From positions 62,001 through 126,000 of the forward strand of contig NZ_JAHKPO010000014.1 of the NCBI RefSeq assembly GCF_018860365.1: a stretch of 64,000 nucleotides of DNA, given 5' to 3'. The notes beneath the pieces are model-generated. The model worked only from the letters and a program-made list of their open reading frames with translations, searched no databases and was not told the origin of the DNA. A program made the position numbers and the translations under genes. Every line of letters starts with the position of its first letter. Position 1 is the stretch's first letter. Shown in pieces: positions 19,210-28,179 of this stretch. Source of the DNA: Arenibacter algicola. Lineage in GTDB: Bacteria > Bacteroidota > Bacteroidia > Flavobacteriales > Flavobacteriaceae.

Positions 19210-19308
19210 AAACTAATTTATTGCGAAGTGAAGTAGGGTAAATTTAAGTTTGATTGTTTTATATACAAACAGGGTTAAAAATCACGGTTTAAATAAAACA
19301 ATCAAATT

Positions 19309-19749
19309 ATGAAAAGATTACAATTTTTAAGTTTATCGATCTTACTTTTTTCTTTTGTAGGATCTATGGCCCAGGAAAAGGAATCCACCGAACAGGAAAA
19401 GCTTACTTATTATGAGCAAAGAGCCAGGGAGGATGCGCAATTTGAGCAATCACAGGAATTGGCAGAAGAAGAGGAGGAGGAATTCTGGGAATCACAGGAG
19501 GATTATGAAAGACAATTGAAAAAGAGGGATAAAAAGGCTTACAAAGCGTATATGAAAGGTAAGCGGGATGCCTATGCGGAACACCGCAGTCATTGTGATA
19601 ATCATTGCCACCATAGTGATCATTACCAAACCCATGCCAGTTTCTACTATTACCATAACGAACCCTATCGCTATAGAAGCTATTCCAGTGGAACAACTAT
19701 CCGCACGGGAGTTGGGCTAAGCGCACCCAGTGTTAGAATAGGACTTTAG
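19309..19749 (+). CDS. secreted acidic/histidine-rich protein of unknown function
   Basis: This 146-aa protein has a signal peptide ending around SMAQ (residue 22). A strongly charged Glu/Gln/Lys stretch (about 23-85), likely alpha-helical or coiled coil, comes next. Then a His-rich segment HRSHCDNHCHHSDHYQTH (about 93-110) leads into a Tyr/Arg/Ser tail. The His/Cys cluster could bind metal; this is inference. I recognise no family. The gene is followed by a strong bidirectional terminator shared with the convergent methyltransferase gene. Confidence 0.65.
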   Translation: MKRLQFLSLSILLFSFVGSMAQEKESTEQEKLTYYEQRAREDAQFEQSQELAEEEEEEFWESQEDYERQLKKRDKKAYKAYMKGKRDAYAEHRSHCDNHCHHSDHYQTHASFYYYHNEPYRYRSYSSGTTIRTGVGLSAPSVRIGL

Positions 19750-19761
19750 GAACCAGAACTT

Positions 19762-19799
19762 AAAAAGAGGCTGTCCATGTTTATGGACAGCCTCTTTTT
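19762..19799. terminator. strong bidirectional terminator
   Basis: A perfect 17-bp stem (AAAAAGAGGCTGTCCAT with its complement) closes a 4-nt loop (GTTT), with A/T tracts on both sides. It lies between the convergent genes ending at 19749 and 19803. Confidence 0.9.
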
Positions 19800-19802
19800 T
19801 TT

Positions 19803-21038
19803 TTAATCATTTTTTATTTTCGAAGCAGGTTTTTTTTCCAAAAGGGCCATGTAGAATCCGTCAAATCCAGTTTTGCATGCGTAAATATTACTATCCTTGA
19901 TAAGACTAAAGTCCTTACCAGCCTCCGAGCCGAGGAATTTTTTTACTTGCTGAATATTTTCTTGTGGCAATATGGAACAGGTGGCATAGACCAATTTCCC
20001 TCCGGGTTTAACTATTCTACTGTAATCCTGAAGGATTTGTTGTTGGGTTACCATTATTTTTTCCAAGAAATCGGGTTGTAATTTCCACTTGGCATCGGGG
20101 TTTCTTTTTAAGACGCCCAATCCGGTACAGGGAGCATCTATTAGTACCCTATCTGCTGTATCGTATAGCTTTTTAATTACCTTGGTGGTATCTATGGCTC
20201 TGGTCTCCACATTGTGGGCTCCATCGCGCTTTGCCCTTCTTTTTAATTCTTTTAGTTTGTTGCCATAAATATCCAATGCGATCAGTTGACCTTTATTTTC
20301 CATTAGTGCTGCCAAATGAAGTGTTTTTCCCCCAGCTCCTGCGCAGGTATCAACTACGCGTTGACCAGGTTTAACGTCCAAAAATGGAGCTACCAATTGG
20401 GAAGAGGCATCCTGAACCTCGAACCAACCATTCTTAAAGGCTTCGGTAATAAACACATTGGAACGTTCCTTTAGCCTTAAAGCATCGGGATACCCTTTTA
20501 TGGATTCCGTTTCAACTCCGGCTTCGTGGAGAACACTGCTTAAATTATCCTTGGTTGTTTTTAAGGTGTTCACCCTTAAAATTACTTCAGCCTGCTCATT
20601 TAGGGCCTTAATTTCTTTGGTCCACAGGGCCTCGCCCAAAGCTTTTGCGCATAACTCGTCCATCCAATCCGGTACAGACTCCCTGTATTTTCTTATTTTG
20701 GAGAGTTCGTCGAATTTTCCCTTGATCCTTCTTTCCGGAGTAGGTTCTATTTGTTTCCAGTCCGGTAGTTTTATGCCTTTAAGAACGGCCCAAACAGCGA
20801 ACATTCTAAATAGGTTTTGTCTGCTATATGGGGCCTTTACTTCGGCTATTTCCGCGTACAATCGCTTCCAGCGTACCATTTCATAGGTGGTTTCTGCAAT
20901 AAAACCTCTGTCCCGGGCACCCCATCGCTTGTCATATTTTAATACTTTTTCTACTACCTTATCTGCATATTCACCTTCATTAAATATATAATTCAACGCA
21001 TCAACAACCGCAAACACTAGATTTCTATGTAATCGCAT
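19803..21038 (-). CDS. RsmB/NOP-family RNA (cytosine-5-)-methyltransferase
   Basis: This 411-aa SAM-dependent enzyme methylates cytosine C5 in RNA, probably rRNA. The N-terminal NusB-like helical part spans about 1-140. The catalytic domain has the SAM loop DTCAGAGGKTLHLA, then DAPCTGLGVLKRNPDAKW (motif IV, PC) and YATCSILPQEN (motif VI, TCS). The two Cys are the catalytic and release residues of the m5C family. The N-terminal half suits RsmB (16S C967), but RsmF-like targets cannot be excluded, so I give no symbol. Confidence 0.9.
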   Translation of the reverse strand: MRLHRNLVFAVVDALNYIFNEGEYADKVVEKVLKYDKRWGARDRGFIAETTYEMVRWKRLYAEIAEVKAPYSRQNLFRMFAVWAVLKGIKLPDWKQIEPTPERRIKGKFDELSKIRKYRESVPDWMDELCAKALGEALWTKEIKALNEQAEVILRVNTLKTTKDNLSSVLHEAGVETESIKGYPDALRLKERSNVFITEAFKNGWFEVQDASSQLVAPFLDVKPGQRVVDTCAGAGGKTLHLAALMENKGQLIALDIYGNKLKELKRRAKRDGAHNVETRAIDTTKVIKKLYDTADRVLIDAPCTGLGVLKRNPDAKWKLQPDFLEKIMVTQQQILQDYSRIVKPGGKLVYATCSILPQENIQQVKKFLGSEAGKDFSLIKDSNIYACKTGFDGFYMALLEKKPASKIKND

Positions 21039-21109
21039 TTTTAAAAATTAAGATTGCAAAGGTATTGTATTAGAACCTATTCCTCTTATTTTTGGGGAAA
21101 ATTATAAGC

Positions 21110-22141
21110 ATGCGCAATTATTTGGTGTTTCTCATTCTTTTTATTTTGGCCTCGTGTTCCGAAATGGACGAAAAGAGAACGTTTAACTCTGTAAAAATAG
21201 AAACCATTTATACCGATTCGTTGAGCTTTAGGGCAATCGAAATTATGGACGGCGGCAATATGGCATTTGCTGCCAACAAAGGCGCATTTGGTTTGGTAGA
21301 CCTTAGGACCAACAAAGTGAGGGTAAATACTCAAAAATATGACAGTATACTTCCGGAATTTAGGGCCGTAGCACAAAATTCCACCGATTTCTTTATGCTT
21401 TCGATAGCTAATCCGGCCTTGTTGTACAAGACTGGCGACAAGGGCAATATGGAATTGGTATACAAGGAAGAGGATGAGAAGGTATTCTATGATGCCATGA
21501 CCTTTTGGAACGATCAAGAGGGAATAGCGGTGGGGGACAGTATGGATGGCTGTCTGTCCATAATCATTACTAGGGATGGCGGTAATACCTGGAATAAGCT
21601 ACCATGTTCTTCTTTGCCAAAGTCTGAAGCCGGCGAAGGTGCCTTTGCGGCCAGTAATACCAACATAAAAGTGTTGGATAATATGGCTTGGATAGCAACT
21701 ACACATGGAAATGTATATTATACCGGCGATAAGGGGTTTACTTGGGAAGTTGTGAAAACGCCAATAATTAGTGAAGAAACTACCCAAGGTATCTTTTCCA
21801 TTGATTTTTATGACGAAAACCTGGGCGTTGTCTTTGGAGGTGATTATACCGACCCGGCAATAAATAAAGGCAACAAGGCAATAACTACGGACGGTGGCAA
21901 AACATGGAAATTGATCGCCAATGGTAAACTTCCGAATTTTAGAAGCTGTGTGCAGTTTGTGCCAAATTCCATGGGTAAGTCCTTAATTGCCATCGGCTTT
22001 GAGGGTATTGCTTATTCCCATGACACTGGTGAAAATTGGAAACAACTTTCCGATGAATCCTTTTATACCCTTAGGTTTATGAACGACACTACTGCATATG
22101 CCGCAGGAAAGGGCAGGATTGCGAAACTTATTTTTCACTGA
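21110..22141 (+). CDS. Asp-box (BNR/YCF48-like) beta-propeller lipoprotein
   Basis: This 343-aa protein begins with a lipoprotein signal ending LASC (Cys about residue 15). The body carries four Asp-box repeats of the form (S/T)xDxGxxW: ITRDGGNTW, YTGDKGFTW, TTDGGKTW and SHDTGENW. These mark a sialidase/YCF48-type beta-propeller. In Bacteroidota such lipoproteins are annotated as oxidoreductase or PSII-assembly-factor-like, but the function is not established and no catalytic sialidase residues are evident. I chose the ATG at 21110, which gives a clean lipoprotein signal; an in-frame start at 21092 adds six residues. Confidence 0.78.
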   Translation: MRNYLVFLILFILASCSEMDEKRTFNSVKIETIYTDSLSFRAIEIMDGGNMAFAANKGAFGLVDLRTNKVRVNTQKYDSILPEFRAVAQNSTDFFMLSIANPALLYKTGDKGNMELVYKEEDEKVFYDAMTFWNDQEGIAVGDSMDGCLSIIITRDGGNTWNKLPCSSLPKSEAGEGAFAASNTNIKVLDNMAWIATTHGNVYYTGDKGFTWEVVKTPIISEETTQGIFSIDFYDENLGVVFGGDYTDPAINKGNKAITTDGGKTWKLIANGKLPNFRSCVQFVPNSMGKSLIAIGFEGIAYSHDTGENWKQLSDESFYTLRFMNDTTAYAAGKGRIAKLIFH

Positions 22142-22206
22142 GATGTCCAGGGAGCTGCAGAATTAGAGTACTTTAATTAATGCTCTATGGCTTTAATTCT
22201 TGAAAA

Positions 22207-22659
22207 TTACTGGCCACCCTTTCTCTGTCTATATTGTTTGATTAGCTGACGTTTAAAATCCTCTTCCGAACGCATCAACAGAATGGTCTTCTTGGCCGAA
22301 ATTGTCTTGGATATTTTTTCGATATAGGATTTTTCCACATTATATTTTTCTTCCTCCAATTTTTGCATACGGGCCAGAAGTTCGCCGGCCCGTGCATCCG
22401 ATAGGGTATCCAGATTTTTTATCTCGGAACCTATTTCAAAGCGCTCCTCCCTTAACAAACCTTCTCTTTTGGATTGATGCTCGTTGTAAATAGGCCAAAA
22501 ACTTTGGGCCTCTTTTGGGGTGAGGTCCAATCTTTCTGTAATGAAAGCTATTTTTAGGGACTTTATTTTATCCCAATCCTGCTTTTCCTGTGAGCTTAAT
22601 GATAGGGTAGCTGCAAGGAATAACAGGGAAGCAAGTATATTTATTTTTTTAATCATCAT
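22207..22659 (-). CDS. Spy/CpxP-like periplasmic protein of an ECF sigma operon
   Basis: This 150-aa exported protein has a signal peptide (to about SLSSQ, residue 24). A charged all-helical body with LDLTPKEAQSFWPIYNEHQ follows, the LTxxQ/A-type helix seen in Spy/CpxP-like envelope proteins. Flavobacterial homologues are often named sensor of ECF-type sigma factor. It is the third gene of the sigma factor/membrane protein unit and overlaps the second by 11 bp, so the three are coupled. A role in sensing envelope stress or metal is inferred from context only. The start may be either of two consecutive ATGs. Confidence 0.75.
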   Translation of the reverse strand: MMIKKINILASLLFLAATLSLSSQEKQDWDKIKSLKIAFITERLDLTPKEAQSFWPIYNEHQSKREGLLREERFEIGSEIKNLDTLSDARAGELLARMQKLEEEKYNVEKSYIEKISKTISAKKTILLMRSEEDFKRQLIKQYRQRKGGQ

Positions 22660-23167
22660 TGTGCATATTTAATTCTTCAAAATCTTCAATATGGGAATCC
22701 AGATAATCTATGATATTATCATTATCCAGTCTACTTTCCAGTATATCGTTTAGGTCCAAATCATGGATTGGAAGTATTTCCGCCAAATCATAGGAAGAAA
22801 GTTCCAAATCGTTAAATTCAAAATAATGTTCTATGTCCGAATTGGCTAAATCCGAATAGGATGGTGTTTTATCCCTATTAAATTGAACCAAAATGAACAG
22901 CAATACTACGGCAGCTACGGAAGCGGCAGTATAATAGTGTTTTTTATAGGATTTTAAAGGGATTACCTTAGGCTCAACCGGGGTGTTTTCCAGTTGCCCC
23001 AGAAGCTTAGCGTTTAAAGTATCAAAATAACCTTCCGGAACTTTGAACCCTTCATTTGGAGGCATAGAAATATCTTCCTTTGCTATCTTTTTAAAGATAT
23101 CGCTGGAAAGGGTATCCAAATACCCATCCGGAACCTTGAAGCTGTTATTTTTATTTAATTTATCCAT
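22649..23167 (-). CDS. membrane protein, probable anti-sigma factor
   Basis: This 172-aa protein has one membrane helix (YYTAASVAAVVLLFILVQF, about 78-96). Its cytoplasmic N-terminus holds two copies of a short motif, FKVPDGYLDTL and FKVPEGYFDTL. The distal part is acidic (Asp/Glu-rich, LDLNDILESRLDND). It sits directly downstream of an ECF sigma gene and overlaps the Spy-like gene, which is the expected position for an anti-sigma factor. No zinc-binding HxxxCxxC motif is present, so the anti-sigma role is inferred from topology and position. Confidence 0.7.
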   Translation of the reverse strand: MDKLNKNNSFKVPDGYLDTLSSDIFKKIAKEDISMPPNEGFKVPEGYFDTLNAKLLGQLENTPVEPKVIPLKSYKKHYYTAASVAAVVLLFILVQFNRDKTPSYSDLANSDIEHYFEFNDLELSSYDLAEILPIHDLDLNDILESRLDNDNIIDYLDSHIEDFEELNMHNDD

Positions 23168-23200
23168 TTCAATAGTTTGACCTTGAACAATATAAAAGGT

Positions 23201-23746
23201 TTAATTTTCTTTCAAAAAAGCTTCGATCTTTTTTGATGCCAAATGATAGGAGGCTTTTAATCCACCTACGGAGGTCTCTAAAATTTCTGAAATCTCTTCA
23301 TACTTCATCTCCTGAAAATATTTCATATTAAAAATTAATTTTTGTTTTTCAGGAAGCGTTGCAATGGCCATTTGTAATTTTAGTTGAATTTCATCCCCTT
23401 CAAAATATACATCGGCCCTCAAATCTTCTACTGCCTTAGTCATTAAATTCTCGTTATTGATCTTAAGTTTTTGCGATTTGGATTTTAAAAATGACAAGGC
23501 CTCGTTGGTGGCTATCCTGTACATCCAGGAGTATAATTTACTATCACCCTTAAAGCCATCGATATTTCTAAAAACTTTTATAAAGGTATTTTGCAACACA
23601 TCATCTGTATCATCGTGGTTTAATACAATTCTTCTTATATGCCAATACAGGCGCTCCTTGTAAGTGTTTACAAGTATTTCAAAAGCCTTGGCCTGATGGT
23701 CCTTTTGCTTTAATTGTATTACTAAAGTTTCTTCCGCAATCAACAT
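23201..23746 (-). CDS. ECF-type RNA polymerase sigma factor
   Basis: This 181-aa protein contains region 2 (DDTDDVLQNTFIKVFRNIDGFKGDSKLYSWMYRIATNEALSFL pattern, about residues 44-87) and region 4 (LPEKQKLIFNMKYFQEMKYEEISEILETSVGGLKASYHLASKKI pattern, about 132-175). These are typical of group IV sigma factors. It heads a three-gene minus-strand unit with a membrane protein 33 bp downstream and a Spy-like protein after that. Such units usually autoregulate in response to envelope signals, but I could not define a promoter. Confidence 0.92.
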   Translation of the reverse strand: MLIAEETLVIQLKQKDHQAKAFEILVNTYKERLYWHIRRIVLNHDDTDDVLQNTFIKVFRNIDGFKGDSKLYSWMYRIATNEALSFLKSKSQKLKINNENLMTKAVEDLRADVYFEGDEIQLKLQMAIATLPEKQKLIFNMKYFQEMKYEEISEILETSVGGLKASYHLASKKIEAFLKEN

Positions 23747-23974
23747 TTTGGACTTAAGTTCTATTATAGGACTATAAAAACTGAAAAAGGTTTATTTACA
23801 GGGTTATAATTTTTTTGTGCCTAATTGCAAAGGTAAGCAAGTTTAACTACTGCTATATTTTTTTAGCTTGGAGCTATTTAATGAAAATTATTTTTATTTT
23901 TTAGCTATTTTTGAAGTTATTCCTTGCAAAAAGGTATCAATTCTTTGTTTAACAATTATAAAATGAAATTATAA

Positions 23975-24640
23975 GTGACCTTTAATGTGCATGACAGTTG
24001 GCGCAGGCTTCTGCTTGAAGAGTTTAAAAAACCTTATTTTGAAGCTCTTACGGCATTTGTTCAACAGGAATATGCCAAGCAGACGTGCTATCCTGAGGAG
24101 CGTAATATTTTTGCCGCTTTCAACCATTGTCACTGGGAGGAAACGAAGGTGGTTATTATAGGTCAGGATCCATATCACGGACCAAATCAGGCCAATGGCC
24201 TTTGTTTTTCCGTAAACGCGGGCGTAGCACACCCACCCTCATTGGTGAATATATTTAAGGAAATAGCATCAGATTTGGGGACGGCCTATCCGGAAGATGG
24301 AAATTTGGAACATTGGGCAGACCAAGGGGTTCTTTTGCTGAACGCTACCTTAACGGTACGGGCAAGTGAAGCTGGCAGTCACCAGAATAATGGATGGGAG
24401 ACCTTTACGGATACTGTTATTCAAAAACTATCAGAAGAAAAAGAGGGCTTGATATTTTTGTTATGGGGTGGTTTTGCAAAGAAGAAGGCTAAGTTGATCA
24501 ATGCCAAAAAGCATTGTATTTTAACTTCCGGACATCCGTCCCCTTTAAGTGCCAATAGGGGGTATTGGTTTGGTAACAAGCATTTTAGTAAAACGAATAA
24601 AATATTATTGGAAAATGGAAAGCAGGCAATTAAATGGTAA
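23975..24640 (+). CDS. ung: uracil-DNA glycosylase, family 1
   Basis: This 221-aa base-excision repair enzyme removes uracil from DNA. Catalytic D65 lies in GQDPYHGPNQANGLCFSV (about 63-80). The minor-groove loop with the second catalytic His is SGHPSPLSANRG, close to the C-terminus. Length matches the family. The start codon is GTG at 23975, giving MTFNVHDSWRRLL, which aligns with the usual N-terminus. There is a stop just upstream and no in-frame ATG. Confidence 0.96.
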   Translation: MTFNVHDSWRRLLLEEFKKPYFEALTAFVQQEYAKQTCYPEERNIFAAFNHCHWEETKVVIIGQDPYHGPNQANGLCFSVNAGVAHPPSLVNIFKEIASDLGTAYPEDGNLEHWADQGVLLLNATLTVRASEAGSHQNNGWETFTDTVIQKLSEEKEGLIFLLWGGFAKKKAKLINAKKHCILTSGHPSPLSANRGYWFGNKHFSKTNKILLENGKQAIKW

Positions 24641-24863
24641 TAGGAATTTTGTTGAGGCAGTTTTAATACAGAACTGTTCTTCGGCTATAAAGTATTTATA
24701 CGATTCATTTTTTTGCTTAATTCCTGCTAATGAAAGAACATTTATGTTACTTTTTTGTCCAAAAGCGAAAATGTACTATTAACTAAATCTATATTTGTAC
24801 TTTTTTTGAATCTGTATTATAAAACTTACACTTGCATTTGTGATATTAAATATTAATAGGTTA

Positions 24864-25280
24864 ATGAATTCTACTAGATTGAAATGGGTATTGTTGGTTG
24901 ATGACGACGGAACAACCAATATGCTGAATAAACTATTTTTAAAAAAACTTATTCCTGACCTGGAAATTGATACAGTTACGGACGGACATAGAGCCCTGGA
25001 TTTTATAGAGAAAAATATTAATGATATAGATAAGGGAAGTTTTTTGTTGATTCTGGATATTGAAATGCCAGTAATGGATGGATGGCAATTTTTGGAGGCC
25101 TTTAATATCCTTTTTAGACAAGAAGAAAAAGAAAAGATAGTTATAGCCGTATTAACTGCAAATGGATGCGAAGAAGTGACCAATAAGGCCTTGTCCAATC
25201 CCCAAGTCAAAGAGTGCCTACACAAACCTTTGTCCGATATAAACTTTAGAAGCATAATTCAGTCTTATTTTTACGACTAG
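24864..25280 (+). CDS. single-domain response regulator
   Basis: This 138-aa receiver domain has acidic pocket residues in LLVDDDGTTN, phosphorylation Asp in LLILDIEMPVMDGW (about residue 60), Thr/Ala switch in VLTANG and Lys in CLHKPLS. There is no output domain. I chose ATG 24864; a GTG at 24840 is possible. A TATATTTG box, matching the Bacteroidota -7 consensus TAnnTTTG, lies at 24790-24797, about 66 bp upstream. No histidine kinase is adjacent, so it is an orphan receiver. Confidence 0.88.
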   Translation: MNSTRLKWVLLVDDDGTTNMLNKLFLKKLIPDLEIDTVTDGHRALDFIEKNINDIDKGSFLLILDIEMPVMDGWQFLEAFNILFRQEEKEKIVIAVLTANGCEEVTNKALSNPQVKECLHKPLSDINFRSIIQSYFYD

Positions 25281-25329
25281 AGGTTAGCTAGGATGTAAAT
25301 CGAAAAATACTGAGTTTACGTAAACTATT

Positions 25330-26202
25330 CTAGTAAATTATCTCTGTACTAGGCATTATCCTCTCAATAAGCTTTAAGTCCTTTAAGGTATTTTGTACCA
25401 ATTCCAAATTCTTTTTGCTGATATTATTTTGCCCCCATTCCGTTAGGGATAGCCAATGCTTGATATCTTCCAACTGCTGGTTGTAAGTATTGGCCAAAGT
25501 ACGATCTATGCTGGGAATCCGTTTAAAATCGGAGGTATATATGTTGATGATTTCCAGTATATGGCCCAAGGTTCCGGGATTTTCAGTTATAAATTTATCC
25601 GTGGCGGCAATAACAAAGCAAGGCCATGGGGTGGGGCAATCTGTAATTCTTCTAAATATGCCTTGGTCCACCAATGGTTTTGTGGTGAATCTTTCCCACA
25701 TAAAATAATCCGACCTACCTTCTGTTAAAGAGGCCACCGCACCATCTAGATTATTGATTACCTCAAATTTTAGATCCTTAGTGTCCCAACCCTCTTTTTG
25801 GGCATTTACGTAGGCCATCAAATGGCTGCCACTGCCATATCGGCTTATGGCCGCGGTTTTGTTTTTTATATCGGCCAAGGTCTTGTAATTGCTTTTGGCA
25901 GCTACGTGAATACCCCATAAGAGGGGAGTAGCTATGTATTCCTGAACAATTTTTGAAGGATTCCCTTCGCTAATACTTTTTGCAATCCCTTCGGTAAGGA
26001 TAATGGCCAGATCGGTTTCATTTTCCTTTAATAATTGTGCCATTTTACCGGTTCCTTCGGGAATATCTTTCCATTGCAAGTTTATGCCCCTAGCTTCAAA
26101 AGCCCCTTCTTCTATAGCTAATTGCCAGGGAAAATTAAAGTGTTCGGGAACACCTATGATATTTACATTTTTCAAATCAATTGTTTTTATCTGGTTTGCC
26201 AA
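25330..26202 (-). CDS. NMT1/THI5-like substrate-binding domain protein without signal peptide
   Basis: This protein of about 290 aa has the periplasmic-binding-protein fold of the NMT1/THI5/SsuA type: NIIGVPEHFNFPWQLAIEEGAFE at the start (first 38 residues), GTGKMAQLLKENETDLAIIL, and the hinge region with DYFMWERF. It has neither a secretion signal nor a lipobox, and no ABC permease or ATPase lies nearby, so it probably acts in the cytoplasm on an unknown small ligand. No ATG is available at the 5' end. The first in-frame codon after a stop is TTG at 26202, and another TTG at 26175 would give the more usual short N-terminus, so the start is uncertain. Confidence 0.75.
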   Translation of the reverse strand: MANQIKTIDLKNVNIIGVPEHFNFPWQLAIEEGAFEARGINLQWKDIPEGTGKMAQLLKENETDLAIILTEGIAKSISEGNPSKIVQEYIATPLLWGIHVAAKSNYKTLADIKNKTAAISRYGSGSHLMAYVNAQKEGWDTKDLKFEVINNLDGAVASLTEGRSDYFMWERFTTKPLVDQGIFRRITDCPTPWPCFVIAATDKFITENPGTLGHILEIINIYTSDFKRIPSIDRTLANTYNQQLEDIKHWLSLTEWGQNNISKKNLELVQNTLKDLKLIERIMPSTEIIY

Positions 26203-26305
26203 CTAATTAAGAGTGCGGGTAGGATTATTGTTTTTAACTTTTCTTCTAAATAACACATATCAAAGCACTTATAGTCAGTTGTTTATCTTTTTGGCTGTTA
26301 AAACT

Positions 26306-27172
26306 TTAAGCTATCTTGTCCAAGGCATATTTAATAAGTTCGTCTATCGCCAAATCCGGTCTTGATGAAAACTGTCCATTGGGCCTGTTTGCCACAATAC
26401 AGTTTAAGGAAACAGCCCTGTGTCCCAATAACTTTGCCAAGCCATAAATTCCGGAGGTTTCCATTTCCAGATTGGTGATACGCTTATCATTATAATTAAA
26501 ACTGGCTAGTTTGGCATTCATATTTTCATCTTCCAATTTTAAACGTAAAATTCTACCCTGGGGACCATAGAACCCAACATTGGTAGCGGTAAATCCAAGT
26601 TGCATTTTGTCCGAGATGAACTGGGCTCCCAAAGTTTTGTCGTATTCTACAACATAGGGGTTGGACTTATCTTTTAGCCAATTGGTGTGTTTTAAAAATG
26701 CTTGCTGAATCTCCGGGTGTTGAATATGGGCACTGTTGTAAAAGTGCAAAAGACTATCCAGGCCAATGGCGTATTCGCTCAACAAAAAAGAATCTAAGGG
26801 AATATTGGGCTGAATGGCTCCGGAAGTGCCTATCCGAATAATATCCAAGCGGGTTTTATCTTTTTTTATAGTCCTAGTTTCAAAATCAATATTGACCAAG
26901 GCATCCAGCTCATTGAGGACGATGTCTATATTGTCTGTGCCGATACCTGTAGAAATTACCGAAATGCGCTTATTGTTCAGCCATCCGGTATGGGTTAGGA
27001 ATTCCCGCTTTCCTTTTTTTAAGTCGATCTTATCAAAATACTGGGAAACGCGCTTTACCCTATCGGGGTCTCCAACGGTGATTACGGTATCTGCTAGGTC
27101 TTGAGGAAATAAATTAAGATGGTATACGCTATGGTCTGCGTTTAGGATTAGCTCTGAAGAACCAATTTTCAT
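26306..27172 (-). CDS. nucleoside phosphorylase (uridine phosphorylase-like)
   Basis: This 288-aa protein matches the PNP/UDP family. It has VGDPDRVKRVSQYFD (phosphate-binding loop) at about 32-46, ISTGIGTDNIDIVLNEL at about 73-89, RIGTSGAIQ, and ITNLEMETSGIYGLAKLLGHRA with the ribose-binding MET motif near residue 240. It splits a nucleoside with phosphate for salvage; uridine is the best guess for the substrate. It starts 1 bp after the DUF1835 gene stop, so the two are coupled. Confidence 0.88.
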   Translation of the reverse strand: MKIGSSELILNADHSVYHLNLFPQDLADTVITVGDPDRVKRVSQYFDKIDLKKGKREFLTHTGWLNNKRISVISTGIGTDNIDIVLNELDALVNIDFETRTIKKDKTRLDIIRIGTSGAIQPNIPLDSFLLSEYAIGLDSLLHFYNSAHIQHPEIQQAFLKHTNWLKDKSNPYVVEYDKTLGAQFISDKMQLGFTATNVGFYGPQGRILRLKLEDENMNAKLASFNYNDKRITNLEMETSGIYGLAKLLGHRAVSLNCIVANRPNGQFSSRPDLAIDELIKYALDKIA

Positions 27173-27173
27173 T

Positions 27174-28106
27174 TTACAATTTTAGTATGCGGTTCGTTTC
27201 AGAGTTATAAAGGAAATTATATTTTAATGCTCCGCCCAAATAGGCATCATTTTCTTGGATACAGGAATAATAACTGGTTTTTCCTTCCAGGATTTCCATA
27301 CCTTTTTTTGAAAGTTTAACAGGGCTGAAATTGGTAAAAAGAGGTTTTAGCTTGGTTATTACCCGCTCGTATTGGGTATCACCAAAACCATAACGCCCCT
27401 GATTTCTTAAAACCGTGTTCAGTAATTCTATCTTAGTCTTTGGTTTGGCGCTGCGTGCCAAGCGTAAAATATTATTTTCCACTTCATTGAGACCATTTCT
27501 AATGGTTGGGAAACGCATTAAATGGGCTTCAATAGCACCGGAAAGGTGTGAGAATTGAAAACTGTCAAAATCCTTAAGGTTCTCTAATCTAATAGGGTTG
27601 TCACTACAGTACAACTGCCAAACATAATCGGCGTATTCTATATCGTCCTGCGTTAAAAGAGTGCGATTAGTGTATAATTTGCGTAGTTGTTCATCTGTTA
27701 ATTCTCCTAGCCCTAATATATTAATGGAATTCTCTTCTTCTTCACTGGATACCAAGGAAATTTCGGCATAAGGCCTATGGGTCTTTAACCAACTTATCAC
27801 CGCTAACATATTAACCTGATCAAAAAGGTCGAAATCGAACCAAAGTACGATACGATCTTCCTGTTTGTGATTACAAAGGGTGCGGTATTCTTTTAAAGTT
27901 TTATCAATAAACCACGATTTGGAAACCTTGTAGTTTTTATTCAAAAATTCGAACCTGGTTTTCCAAAATGATTCGCTGCCAACATTGGTTTCGGTCTTAC
28001 CTTCACATAACATTTCGCGCCAGGTAATAATATCCCCTTCCAATTTAAGGGTGCTTAATTTGTTGGTGAGTATATCACCGTTTGTTATGTGTAATTGGGA
28101 ACTCAT
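27174..28106 (-). CDS. DUF1835 domain-containing protein
   Basis: This 310-aa protein has the DUF1835 N-terminus (LHITNGDILTNKL at about 5-17, then WREMLCEG). A conserved acidic/hydrophobic motif IVLWFDFDLFDQVNMLAVISWL follows at about 97-118, and the C-terminal DUF3658-like region is Arg/Lys-rich. The biochemical role is unknown. It is soluble and lacks a signal peptide. It is directly coupled to the nucleoside phosphorylase gene (1-bp gap), which hints at nucleotide or nucleoside metabolism, but that is only context. Confidence 0.78.
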   Translation of the reverse strand: MSSQLHITNGDILTNKLSTLKLEGDIITWREMLCEGKTETNVGSESFWKTRFEFLNKNYKVSKSWFIDKTLKEYRTLCNHKQEDRIVLWFDFDLFDQVNMLAVISWLKTHRPYAEISLVSSEEEENSINILGLGELTDEQLRKLYTNRTLLTQDDIEYADYVWQLYCSDNPIRLENLKDFDSFQFSHLSGAIEAHLMRFPTIRNGLNEVENNILRLARSAKPKTKIELLNTVLRNQGRYGFGDTQYERVITKLKPLFTNFSPVKLSKKGMEILEGKTSYYSCIQENDAYLGGALKYNFLYNSETNRILKL

Positions 28107-28179
28107 TGTAATGGTGGTTTAGGTTGTGGCTAATAAATGTAGTGTTTTATCTTAATATCAAAAAATAATTAACAAAAAT

